NCBI GenBank assembly: GCA_030374735.1
Contig: JASCIV010000397.1
Location: forward strand, 1 to 21,324
DNA from: Gracilaria caudata
Taxonomy: Eukaryota > Rhodophyta > Florideophyceae > Gracilariales > Gracilariaceae
Length of the DNA: 21,324 nt
Direction: 5' to 3'
The translations under genes were made by a program, and so were the position numbers. The notes under the pieces are model-generated. The model had not been told where the DNA came from. It worked only from the letters and a program-made list of their open reading frames with translations, and did no database searches. Positions 1-8,768 of the stretch are shown piece by piece (the stretch's first letter is position 1; every line of letters begins with the position of its first letter).

Positions 1-352
1 TAAGTGCAGATGGCTCTATCTGCATACAGTCCCTCACATCCGCGTCGACGACTGTCTCGAGACCGCGGCCATGTGAACAGGGCTTAGCTAACTGGGCAAG
101 CTGCTCTGCTTGGGTTGGGGTAAGCGGAAGGGAAACAGGGGCGTCCAATTGCGCGACACGCAGCCCCGGCCAGGGGAGATCACAAGCTCCGCCAACATGG
201 GGCGTGAAGGGCTTTGAGACACTCTGCAGTGCGCTCTGGAGCTCTTCGGGAAACGATGCGTTGGGTAAAGACTTGAACTGTAAAAGCGAGTTGAGTGAAG
301 AGTGCTCAGAGGAGTTGGCAGAGGAATCGCAAGAGGAGTCGATGTCAGACAT
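1..352 (-). CDS. Partial N-terminus of a probable 2OG-Fe(II) oxygenase-family protein
   Basis: The frame reads from an ATG at 352 and stays open for 117 codons to the left edge, so the gene is cut off and the catalytic part is missing. A TAG lies in frame at 373-371, seven codons upstream, which makes 352 the first usable ATG. Residues 1-25 are Ser- and Asp-rich. Residues 73-117 contain a Pro-Leu-Thr/Gln-rich helix followed by HGRGLETVVDADVRD and MQIEPSAL. That segment resembles the region before the double-stranded beta-helix core in fungal and algal 2OG-Fe(II) oxygenase-like proteins, which often carry a G-x-G-x-x-T-V-V-D-x-x-V-R pattern. The HxD...H iron ligands would lie outside the window, so activity cannot be judged. 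I am fairly sure it is coding and less sure of the family. Confidence 0.62.
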   Translation of the reverse strand, partial: MSDIDSSCDSSANSSEHSSLNSLLQFKSLPNASFPEELQSALQSVSKPFTPHVGGACDLPWPGLRVAQLDAPVSLPLTPTQAEQLAQLAKPCSHGRGLETVVDADVRDCMQIEPSAL

Positions 353-1081
353 GGGAGAAGCTTGAGCTAGCTACGAAGGTAAAGAGCGCCTTGTGATGGA
401 AGATTGTTCTTGTCTGGAAAGCCAGCAGTAGTTGGAAGACTTGTGAGCTGAGCTCTTAGCCAAGAGGGATGTCGTCATCGCTGACCCTCTCAATGCGGTA
501 TTGACTGGAGGTATGCTATCTGCCATGATCCCTGCGAAAATCATTTTCGCACGGACCATGGCAGATACAACGATTGTATGATGCTGTCAATGGGCGCAAT
601 GCGGCGCAGTTGCGGAGTCTTCTTTGGGTGAGGTGACGTGTCGCATTATGCAATTACGGCTTCTAGAAAAACCGCGGGAAAGCGGTGCGGAGGACTGTAA
701 CTCTGAACCCGTGATCTTACCGTGGCTAACTCTACACTGTAATGATTTGAGTTTACCATTACACAAGCGTGGCAGCGTGCGACGAGTCGGTGATTCTTCA
801 TGTCTTGGAGCCTGTGAAGCGCGCAATTGCCCATCGACTTCGGCCTTCGTTCTTGTCCGGGCGAACAGACACCCCCACCGAAAGCGAACGCGCTTTTTGC
901 GCGCATGTAATCTGTCCAAAAACGTATGACTCGCGTTGGCAGTTGCTGCTTGAGAGTGCTTGTTCATATTGCGCGTTCAAGACGCATGCGCATCCACCAC
1001 CACCCTCACGAAACTGAGTAGTGCGGCTGGCTTGCGTTTGCGAGCATGCCAATGTCAGTTTGTGCAACGGAAGCCACTTAA

Positions 1082-1149
1082 GGAAATGCATACATTCAGC
1101 GATGATCTTTAAGTTGCATAAAGATCAAACGTTGCATGTATGCATTTCC
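1082..1149. repeat. 68-nt near-perfect hairpin (inverted repeat)
   Basis: The outer arms at 1082-1095 and 1136-1149 are exact reverse complements over 14 bp (GGAAATGCATACAT and its complement). Inside, a T/C mismatch (1096/1135) is followed by five more pairs (1097-1101 with 1130-1134, one of them G-T). Then comes a 1x2 internal loop and nine perfect pairs (1103-1111 with 1119-1127) around a 7-nt loop (1112-1118). In total 28 base pairs form in a 68-nt unit. It lies in the gene-poor interval, and no clear target-site duplication flanks it. It could be a small-RNA precursor, a tiny foldback element or a cruciform site; the sequence does not decide between them. Confidence 0.8.
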
Positions 1150-1591
1150 GCCATTAGCCTTCAACGCGCTTTCTGGATGGTGTGCGCGTACCACGACAAG
1201 TGGCAGTTAGCAGCCAGCAGTCTACCGTTGGTGCAACGGTACAACCGTGGACATTCTTGCATGTCACGTTAATCACAATTACCTGCAATCCACCAAACAT
1301 GATTACTGAAATGATCGTGGAAACTCTGGACAAGGCCACAAGTGTATCAACGATCACGCAAACAGTAGCGTTAAATCTCGAAGCACCGCGACTGCAATTG
1401 GTACTTTCGGTAGCGACACAATTCATGGCCTTTCAAGCGTTGAGAAGAAGTGCGAACATGGGTTTGGTGCTGCAGCGACCGCCTTGAACGCATAATTTTG
1501 ACGACTCGTAACTCAGGACATGTATCGCTGCCCGAGTAGATCAAAGAAAACACAGTCAAGGAAATGGCTAACAAACACGTTCTTTAAGTGA

Positions 1592-1852
1592 GATGACAAA
1601 GGGTGGCGCAAGAATGAACGCTCTGAACAGAATTCGCTATTCAGGCCAAGAAAGCCATGTAAAGAACAACAGACGGAACGTTCCCTGATGAGGGAAGATG
1701 AAAACTCGTTAAGCGATCTTTCTACACCAGCACGTCGCGAGAGCGCCACTGGTAAGCAGAAGAACAACAGGACTGGCCGAAATGGCCCTCTCGGTGGGAG
1801 TGACGCCAAAGCAGAGCATGGAGCAGATAATTCCAGCGAAACTCAGAACTAG
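1592..1852 (+). CDS. Possible small or terminal-exon ORF, unrecognised
   Basis: One plus-strand frame is open from just after a TGA (1589-1591) to a TAG at 1850-1852, about 86 codons; its first ATG is at 1688, which would give only 54 residues. The peptide is strongly hydrophilic and charged, with stretches such as LSDLSTPARRESATGKQ and ending SDAKAEHGADNSSETQN, which looks more like a disordered protein tail than random translation. It may be the last exon of a spliced gene: a pyrimidine-rich stretch and AG dinucleotides sit near 1581-1592. I found no convincing upstream exon and recognise no family. Chance is a real alternative. Confidence 0.25.
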   Translation, partial: DDKGWRKNERSEQNSLFRPRKPCKEQQTERSLMREDENSLSDLSTPARRESATGKQKNNRTGRNGPLGGSDAKAEHGADNSSETQN

Positions 1853-2415
1853 GCGCATTGCGCATTGTCAAAGTGTCAAACTGCCATACAGCCAAGAGAA
1901 CTCCTTAAAACTCACTGTCAACCTTTCCTCTTGAACCTCACATGTTTGCCAAGTCGTTTCACGATCGTAGGACTCCGATTCCAAACAAAGCGCGATAAAC
2001 AGCTGCTTCAGCTCACACCAAGCGCAAGCCACGTTAATTACTCCCGAGCAGTGTCTTTCTTCATCGCTCATCCGCTGCTTACCACAAAGACTTTGTACTC
2101 CCATCCTCACTGGCGTTCGCCACCAACAGCTGTTCTCACCGTAAAGGAAAACCCCTCCTCTCCACTCTCGCCATAAACCAAACTGAAACAATCGCTCTCT
2201 CGTTATGGGCCGAGTCTCGTATTTAGTCACGTGTGTAGCTTTTCAGACATCCACCGACACTGCATGTTGACAAATTGCCCTTTTGCGATCCAATGGAACG
2301 AGCAATCCCAAGTGTATTCGACATAGAGGATGGCTTCTGTGCCGTGCACAAATGCCACCCTGTGCGAATGCTCATTATCAAACGCTTACGGGGATGCGGG
2401 AATCAAAGAGTGTCT

Positions 2416-3840
2416 TCAAGGGGGGCTCTTTGCTCGCATTACAGCTCGAATCGCATCTCTATTGAAGACAAAAGTCTCCGTCGAACCACCCTTCTTGATA
2501 AGATCATTTATGAGCGAAGCCCGTTCGAAATTCTGTTGCGACTCATTGAGGTCGGCAAATAGGTTCTTGGCGGGCATGGGCATGGCCTGAGCCTCACGAA
2601 GTTCTTCTTCGGTGAAGTCCTTGCTCGTTACACAGGGCACGGGCCAAAACTCGTCCTTCAAACCCTTTTCCGCCGCTATTCGATCGGTCTCAAGGACATA
2701 GCGATGAAACAACTGTTTTCGTTCCGAATCGCTGAGAACGGTGCCGCCTATTGTACCGAACGTGGCCATGTTTCGCAGTGCTTCTTGTAAGGCAGCATCT
2801 TTGCGCGACTTTCTACCAGTTCCTCTTGACTCAGAAGATTGATTCGCTTTTGTCTTGGCGTTTTTCCGCTTTGGTGGAGTCTTCTTCTTCGCCTGAAAGT
2901 CATCGTCGTTCGATTCTCGGCCCTTGTGATTTTCTCTGTCGCCTTCGAAAGGTGATTTGTTATTGTCTTTTGCTTTCCTTCTAGGTGTGGGGTGCTCCTT
3001 TCCATTAGGCAAGTGATATTCAAGGTTGGGCATTGATGTGGATTTCTCTATGAGCTCTTTTCTCCGTCGTGAAATCCAGGCTTTCAGCCGCTTGCTAAAG
3101 GCCGCAACTCCGTTCTGGGAGAACAGCTTCACCTTTTCCCGACGTGGAGATATCTTTGCCTCGGCTTCGGCTTGTTTGTTCAGGGTTTTCGCAGCCTTAG
3201 GGGAATCAGGAAGCGTGGAAATCGAGACCCATTCAATGTCAGATATCTCTTTTCTGGTTTGGGTCTCGAACTTGGTGTCCTCGGGGACATTAGTGACGAT
3301 AAAAATTCGGCACGGCCTGCCGCTAGATAGCGAGTCCAGGTAGTCTGTGGTTTTATTGACGAACGGGGACATATCGAAGCCGGTCTCCTCACGCACTTCT
3401 CGCACGGCCGCATCCAGTTCGGTCTCATCCTTGGCGAGTTTGCCTTTTGGAAAACCCCAGCGCGCAGCAGGGCCCCATCCGCGCACCAACAGAACCTTGT
3501 CCATGCTCGCATTGAGCAACGCAGCGCCGCACGTGGGAACCTCTTGCTTGTACGACTGAAACTGGGATACAAGACGGTCCACATCGTTTCGGTACTGCTT
3601 GAGCAGAGAAGTATGATCAAACAATCTTGCGGCAAAATGCTTGAGCGCCAAACGCGGTAAGGACGGATTCTCGTCGCGATAGAAATCATCGTAGAACCAA
3701 TGCGCGGATTCAATTGCGAAAAACAAACGTTCAAACGACTCGTATTCAACGGCGGGAAGATTCACCAGGAAGCGCATGCACAGATCATCCAGAACCACCA
3801 CAAGCTCGGGCGAGCTGGCGTTCTTGTTCGATGCGGACAT
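2416..3840 (-). CDS. DCP2: mRNA-decapping enzyme subunit 2 (Dcp2, Nudix hydrolase)
   Basis: Dcp2 cleaves the m7G cap of mRNA, releasing m7GDP, in cytoplasmic 5'-3' decay. From the ATG at 3840 the protein has 474 residues and no intron is needed. Residues 10-100 match the Dcp2 N-terminal regulatory (Box A) domain, including FLVNLP, ESFERLFFAIESAHWFYDD and an F-x-R-x-F-like tail. Residues 101-220 form the Nudix fold; the Nudix box at 133-156 reads GKLAKDETELDAAVREVREE, then TGFD, with all canonical Gly, Glu and Arg residues, so it should be catalytic. The Box B helix follows at about 248-262 (FSKRLKAWISRRRKEL). The C-terminal 210 residues are Lys/Ser-rich and probably disordered, ending with a more structured stretch. 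An ATG at 3867 would add nine residues. The frame stays open further upstream, but that Arg/Pro/Ser-rich translation looks non-coding. Confidence 0.95.
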   Translation of the reverse strand: MSASNKNASSPELVVVLDDLCMRFLVNLPAVEYESFERLFFAIESAHWFYDDFYRDENPSLPRLALKHFAARLFDHTSLLKQYRNDVDRLVSQFQSYKQEVPTCGAALLNASMDKVLLVRGWGPAARWGFPKGKLAKDETELDAAVREVREETGFDMSPFVNKTTDYLDSLSSGRPCRIFIVTNVPEDTKFETQTRKEISDIEWVSISTLPDSPKAAKTLNKQAEAEAKISPRREKVKLFSQNGVAAFSKRLKAWISRRRKELIEKSTSMPNLEYHLPNGKEHPTPRRKAKDNNKSPFEGDRENHKGRESNDDDFQAKKKTPPKRKNAKTKANQSSESRGTGRKSRKDAALQEALRNMATFGTIGGTVLSDSERKQLFHRYVLETDRIAAEKGLKDEFWPVPCVTSKDFTEEELREAQAMPMPAKNLFADLNESQQNFERASLINDLIKKGGSTETFVFNRDAIRAVMRAKSPP

Positions 3841-4937
3841 GTTGGCTGTGGTGCGAGAGGCAGGCATAAGGGTTGGGTTGACGCCGGACCGGAGCGGTGG
3901 AGTGATGCGATAGGCGACGCGGCGGCCCGGAACGAGTGCTGGATGAAAAGTTGCGCAGTGTCGCAGAATCGACACGCGGATGTGGCACACTGTGGAAGTA
4001 GCGGTGCGATGTGAGTGAACGAAGGGCGTGGCGTGAAGAGGAGTTGGAGGGGCGGGGAGGCTGGCTGTACCGGCTAGAGGGTAAGCGGCGCGGCGCTGAT
4101 AAGAAGCGATGATGGCGCCAACAGACGGCAAAGCGGGAAGGTCTGTTCGCTGAAGAGGTGCGAATGAAGTCGCACAGGGCGCAAGAAAGTCGTGCGGTGA
4201 TGGCTTGGCGTAGCCGGAGCGGACCGGTTGGCAGCGCAACAGCGCGCCAAGTCAAAGGTCACCGACCTGAATCGTGTGCCCACACGCGCAGCACCGGGCT
4301 GCCATTATATTTTTCAATTGCATTGAGGCTTTCTCCTCCGCTTGACCTCCCTGGCCGCCTCCGCCCCCGCTTGCGCCTCTCCGTGCACGCGTACTGCGCT
4401 CCGTGGTCTGGTCGCGTCGCGCTTGATGCGCGGTGGCCGGTGCGTTCTTCATGCCCGAGTCGAATCGCATGCACGCCGCGATCGCGGCGTGCACCCCGCG
4501 TCGCCTTGAAGGCGAACGGGACGTAGCGGCTTTAGACGTTGACGGCAAATTGGACTCTGCTCACACGCTCTGATCTGCTGCGCTTGTGTCGTCTCACTCG
4601 TCGCCATTTCAGGCTTGCGTTGCGCTTGACGAATCAGTCCGCCTTGCGTGCTCAAGGCCCTCCTAACTGTCGCCCACTTCCGCACGCGGCCCACGTCTTC
4701 GTCTTCGAGTGGCCTGTTCATGCATGAGGTGCTCACGGTCCGAGTCCACGTCATGGACCTTCATTGGCTGATTCTCGCCTTGATTCATTCCTCAATTGAC
4801 CCAAATTCCTCTTCTTCCTCTCCCACTGCTTCTGCTCTCTACTAAAGAGGCGCACATCCATTGCCTTCGCATTGCAGTCATTCTCTGTGTTTGAGCTCGA
4901 CTTCATACTCTGCCTGCTCGGCTGTCACTCTAGCAAC
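3841..4937. promoter_or_regulatory. Divergent intergenic region between DCP2 and the SDR gene
   Basis: This 1.1 kb region separates two genes transcribed away from each other, so it should hold both promoters. The part nearest DCP2 is GC-rich. An AT-rich patch (TTATATTTTTCAATTG) lies at about 4313-4328, a reversed CCAAT box (ATTGG) lies near 4764, and a 24-bp palindrome occupies 4470-4493. Several overlapping frames cross it, but all have the Arg/Ala/Pro composition expected of GC-rich non-coding DNA. No TATA box could be assigned with confidence. Confidence 0.45.
4470..4493. repeat. 24-bp perfect palindrome
   Basis: The sequence is self-complementary over 24 bp, with arms TGCACGCC and GGCGTGCA around a central GCGATCGC. 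It has no spacer, so it is a true dyad rather than a hairpin with a loop. It lies in the divergent interval, about 630 bp from the DCP2 start and 445 bp from the SDR start. A dimeric DNA-binding protein could use it, but no bound factor is known. Confidence 0.85.
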
Positions 4938-5849
4938 ATGACTTCGGTTCTTCGCGTTCTCAGCTGTGTGGTTAATCAGCCCAAGTTTATGGCGCCGCTC
5001 GTGGACATGTCAGGAAGAACCGTCGCCATCACGGGCCCTACTCAGGGCGGCATTGGATACGAGACAGCTCTGCGTCTCGCCTCTTTTGGAAGCAAAATCA
5101 TCCTGCTTGGTCGAAACCCCGACAAGTCCGCGCAGGCAGCCATTTCTATACAACAAGCATATTCTTCTGCGCAGATAGAACAAGTTCAATGTGATCTATC
5201 AAGTCTCGACTCGGTCACAAACTGTGCTTATACTCTCAAGTCTGTCGCGCCTTCCCAGATTGATGTATTGGTGTGTAATGCCGGCCTCCACACGTCTGGC
5301 CTCGAAACCACTCCAGACGGCTACGAGAAGACTTTTCAGGTGTGTGCTCTAGGTCATCACAAGCTTATTCACATGCTGCAGCCAAAGCGTGTCGTCTGGG
5401 TAACTGGTGACATTTATGTGCTCGCGAATGATACCCCAAGCCCATCTTGTTCTGTAGGTGGAAACCAAGCATACGCAAGAGCGTGTTTGGCCCGGCTCTT
5501 GTTGGCTCGTCACTTAAAGAAGCTCAACGAACAGAACGGCATTTCAATGGAAGTCGTGTCCGTGCATCCCGGAGTAATTAATTCTAACTTCGCAAAAGCG
5601 CCTGACTTTGTCAAGCGCATCGCAGGTCTCATCATGCTCTCTGTCGAATATGGATCGCAAGCATCTGTACTAGCTGCCAGTTTGAAATCAGAAGACCTGC
5701 ACCAACACGAACCCTTGCCATACTATCATAATAAACGGGGATGGTTCAGTCTTCCCGAGAAGGACCTAGCTTTGGATGATGAGAAAGCGCGAATCCTCTT
5801 CGAGGAATGTGACAAGATATGCGGAATTTCGAGGTCATCGTCCACGTAG
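4938..5849 (+). CDS. SDR-fold oxidoreductase-like protein with altered catalytic residues
   Basis: This is a 303-residue protein of the short-chain dehydrogenase/reductase superfamily, closest in feel to the retinol-dehydrogenase/WWOX/DHRS group. The first ATG is at 4938. The NAD(P)-binding glycine motif is TGPTQGGIG at residues 32-40, one residue longer than TGxxxGIG. LLGRNP follows beta-2, CDLSSLDSV beta-3 and DVLVCNAG beta-4. The PG motif (VVSVHPGVINSNF) and the C-terminal YYHNKRGW pattern of this subgroup are intact. The active site is unusual: the FQVNxxGH Asn is Cys136 (FQVCALGHH), the usual Ser pair is replaced (VWVTGD), and YxxxK reads YARAC, keeping Tyr179 but with Cys183 for Lys. 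It may bind a cofactor without classical catalysis. The neighbours give no pathway clue, and the coiled-coil gene converges on it 217 bp downstream. Confidence 0.9.
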   Translation: MTSVLRVLSCVVNQPKFMAPLVDMSGRTVAITGPTQGGIGYETALRLASFGSKIILLGRNPDKSAQAAISIQQAYSSAQIEQVQCDLSSLDSVTNCAYTLKSVAPSQIDVLVCNAGLHTSGLETTPDGYEKTFQVCALGHHKLIHMLQPKRVVWVTGDIYVLANDTPSPSCSVGGNQAYARACLARLLLARHLKKLNEQNGISMEVVSVHPGVINSNFAKAPDFVKRIAGLIMLSVEYGSQASVLAASLKSEDLHQHEPLPYYHNKRGWFSLPEKDLALDDEKARILFEECDKICGISRSSST

Positions 5850-6066
5850 ATTATAGGGGCAGTTGATCAACAGAGGGAGAAAGGAGGCATTCTCGAAAAA
5901 GAACATTCATCCATTGGTAGCTGGGTAACACCTTTTCCCAAATGCTAAGTAGGAATCGACTATCAACGTACTTCACGTGCCCCACATTCATTTCTCTTGA
6001 CGTGTAGAGTTCGCACCAATTTGCTACTACAAAAGCTAGAATAATGTTACACAGCGGAGGTATTTG

Positions 6067-7689
6067 TCACGATGAAGACAGAACTCTAGTCTCGCCTAAG
6101 GCCCGAACTCCCCTGAGAGCATGCACAACGTCGCCCGGAGCACGCGACTGGGTTCCACCCTCGAGCGGTTTTTCAGACGGCGTTGTCGGGACGGCAGCAG
6201 GGTGATGTTCGAGCATTTCCAACTTCTGCCTTTGCCTAGTCAAACCGCGTTCGAGTGAATGACACTGATCAACGGCTACGCGTAATTCTTCTTGAAGTCT
6301 GTCCACCTCGCCCTGCTTTATGACTATGACTTCTCGAAGCGCGTCCACATCCTCTTCAAACACTCCAAGAGCTGTCATGGCAGCCTCCAAGGTTGGCTCG
6401 CCACTGTCATCGCTAAATCTGGATTGCGTCGCCGAAGAAACGCCGGAAGAAAAACGTCTGAGGTGTCCGACGTCGCCTGAAGCATTTGTGCCGCAGTCTT
6501 GCCCATCTATTTGGGGTTCTTCATTTCCGTTTGCCCGGCCGTTCTGCTTGCGGAAGATGCGGGGGTTGAACTTGCGGAAAAAGCCTTGCAGGGCTCCCAT
6601 TTGGTTGCGCTGAGGACTTTCGTCATGTCCACGGTGATGATTTCTCAGAGCCCGCTCTTGGTTTTGTTGTCCTGCCTTCGCAGTCCGCCCCAGCTTCTGA
6701 TCCCGTGCCCCGCGCGAAAGCGTCGCGAGTGGCGACATTGGCGACCACCCTGTTTGCCCATGAAAGCTGGCGCTTTTCTGCTCGTGTTGTTGAGCGTCAG
6801 CCTCGGGTTCAGCGGATGTTTCGCATGCGCTCGCGAAGATTGTCCTGACTTGCGCCTGCGCCTGTTGCAGCTCATAGATGCGCTTCCGAAGAGTTCTAGA
6901 AGAGGAGTCGGCCTCCTGCAGCCGCTTGTTCATCATGTGCACTTGCGAGCTGGCTAGCTTTGCCTTCAAGTGAGCGGTCTCAGCGTCGTGCTTTGCAGAC
7001 AGGAGCGCCTGTTTCAACTCGTTGTTTGCGTTGAGAAGCTCCTGCTCTCTTGCTTTTCCGTTGTTTGATTCGGCGACAACTGAGTTTACCTGTGCAGAAA
7101 GCTCTTTGATGGTGTTCTTCTGGGCATCGACTTTTTGCTGCAGTTCTTGGCTGCGCTTACTCCAGTTTTGCGCGGAACTCTGCAACTCTGATTTCTCTGA
7201 AGCAAGCGCCCGCAGCTCTTGTTGTGTGCCGTTGTCTTTCTTAGACAATTGCGAGAGCTGTAGTGTTAGAGAGCTGATCGTTTTCCGTTGGGTTTCCAAT
7301 TGTTCGGCCCTTCTTTCTTGTTCATCTCGAGAGTCGCGCATTGCTTGGAGTATGGGGCCCATCTCACGTCTCAGTAGCTCTCCATCAACTCGGATGGTTG
7401 ACAGTTGCGAAGACGGACATCCGGCGCCACTGAAGAGTTGGTCCACGAAAGCAGGTTTAGACGCGGGAATAAACTTGAGCATTTCATCCCATATCTCCTT
7501 CATGCAAAGATCCGTAGAGCGAGCCTCTGACTGGGAATCACGCTGCTTTTCGTTGTGATCTAGGCTGGCACGAGATTGAAGCGCGTTGGTGTCGTGCGCT
7601 GCCGTTTCTGAGACATACCGAAAAGGGATGTCAGTATTCCTTTCAAAGGAAGCCCATAATATTGCAAAGAATGAGTATGGAGAGGCCAT
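6067..7689 (-). CDS. Coiled-coil protein of unknown function
   Basis: This is a single 540-residue frame starting at an ATG at 7689. I do not recognise the family. Residues 1-100 are mixed and include a possible small folded segment (MKEIWDEMLKFIPASKP). Residues 100-285 are a long heptad-like coiled coil rich in Glu, Gln, Lys, Ser and Leu (for example SEKSELQSSAQNWSKRSQEL). Residues 290-430 are low-complexity and basic, with a short aromatic/basic patch (GFFRKFNPRIFRKQ) and Ser/Arg motifs. A second coiled coil spans about 432-496, and the tail is Pro/Ser-rich. There is no signal peptide or clear membrane helix. Such architecture suits a scaffold, cytoskeletal or tethering protein, but that is only a guess from shape. 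The even codon content and lack of stops over 1.6 kb make it very likely a real gene. Confidence 0.85.
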   Translation of the reverse strand: MASPYSFFAILWASFERNTDIPFRYVSETAAHDTNALQSRASLDHNEKQRDSQSEARSTDLCMKEIWDEMLKFIPASKPAFVDQLFSGAGCPSSQLSTIRVDGELLRREMGPILQAMRDSRDEQERRAEQLETQRKTISSLTLQLSQLSKKDNGTQQELRALASEKSELQSSAQNWSKRSQELQQKVDAQKNTIKELSAQVNSVVAESNNGKAREQELLNANNELKQALLSAKHDAETAHLKAKLASSQVHMMNKRLQEADSSSRTLRKRIYELQQAQAQVRTIFASACETSAEPEADAQQHEQKSASFHGQTGWSPMSPLATLSRGARDQKLGRTAKAGQQNQERALRNHHRGHDESPQRNQMGALQGFFRKFNPRIFRKQNGRANGNEEPQIDGQDCGTNASGDVGHLRRFSSGVSSATQSRFSDDSGEPTLEAAMTALGVFEEDVDALREVIVIKQGEVDRLQEELRVAVDQCHSLERGLTRQRQKLEMLEHHPAAVPTTPSEKPLEGGTQSRAPGDVVHALRGVRALGETRVLSSS

Positions 7690-8768
7690 TTAGAATTTAT
7701 GGGGTTTGGTGGGATGAATAGCAGTTGGATAGATAATTAGCTGTAGCAGAAAGTACGACAGAAGATGGATTGTTGGATTTCTCCGACACCACCTTTCATG
7801 CTACGGAGGAAGCCAAGTGGTTGGAGAGTTGCGAAATGATGTGTGCATAAGAGTATCTACTGCTGAACTCTCTCTTGCGTGGGTTTCACATTCTACAGCA
7901 CGAGCAATAACAATGAATTCTGTGAAGCCCAAAGTGAATACACGATAGTTCAACATATGACGTGTTTGGCGTCGTCGACGTACGAAACGAACTAGATTTC
8001 GACATGTTGTGAGTTTCCCTTAACGGCAATGATGCGCAGACGCCGTGAATCAACAAGTTTGAATTGAGGACTTGCAGGGAAGCTTTGCGGGGTGCTGAAA
8101 CAAATGGATGGATTGTTCTTGTACTTGTACTGTATGCAAACAAACAGTTGTCTACTGGAAAACATGTACGTGACGCAGCGTCCCACTCAATCCTCAAAAC
8201 CGCGTGGGCTGTTCATGAGCAGGATAGCAAAGCGAGACGAAGGGGTTGATATTCGCCCCCTGGGTTTCAGCGAGACAGCCATGCGACAATGCGCTCGGGC
8301 TGCCGCCTGACCTTGTAGTGGGGGCGACACAAAAACGCATCGCCACAGCGAGCGCACCGAGCACGACGGCTGTCATGGAGCGCGCGTGATCTCGGGCGTT
8401 GGAGATCAGGCGTGGTCGAATTGGGCAGACGTGCTGGGCGCGGCTTCTCGCGCGCGTCGTGCGTGAGCTCTGCGCATCGTGCGCGGGCGAGCTTCAACGC
8501 GATGCGGCCGATGGCTTTGAAGGCGCCGCTCGCACCGACGGGCATGAAGTTGTGTTCGCAGAATCGGATTGAAAAACAAGACACGTGGACACGTTCGGAG
8601 CGCTTCGCTCGCCGCGCGTGCGCGTTGCTCGCGTACTTTTGATCGCTGTTGAAATGCATAGATGCGCGGCGACGACGGCGCCGGCAGGACGAGCGTCGGT
8701 TGTTGACACACCTTTTGAGCCTCTCTTTCCTGCAGCGTGTCGCCGTCGCTTTCAATCATCGCGCAAAA
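7690..8768. promoter_or_regulatory. Divergent intergenic region between the coiled-coil gene and eL22
   Basis: This 1.08 kb region lies between two genes pointing away from each other. The left half is moderately AT-rich. The right half (from about 8290) is GC-rich with many GCGC steps, as in other gene-proximal regions here. Frames crossing it are short or Arg-rich and I regard them as chance. No TATA box or repeat stood out. Confidence 0.4.

Larger units (their letters stand above)
353..2415. other. Gene-poor 2 kb interval
   Basis: This stretch lies upstream of the partial oxygenase gene and downstream of DCP2. No conserved protein family was recognised on either strand. It contains a 62-codon minus-strand frame (371-559) that is in frame with the oxygenase but ends at the TAG just before its ATG. 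It also contains a strong hairpin at 1082-1149, a short plus-strand open stretch at 1310-1495 with hydrophilic composition and no ATG-led family match, and a longer hydrophilic plus-strand frame at 1592-1852 that is listed separately. No tRNA or rRNA signature was seen. Confidence 0.5.

Noticed and set aside
371..559. 62-codon minus-strand frame ahead of the partial oxygenase
   Set aside because: It is in the same frame but ends at a TAG seven codons before the ATG at 352, has no recognisable features, and shows no splice sites that would skip the stop.
3868..4239. N-terminal extension of DCP2 by 124-133 codons
   Set aside because: The frame stays open, but the translation is Arg/Pro/Ser/His-rich with no resemblance to Dcp2, and the conserved Box A domain begins just after the ATG at 3840.
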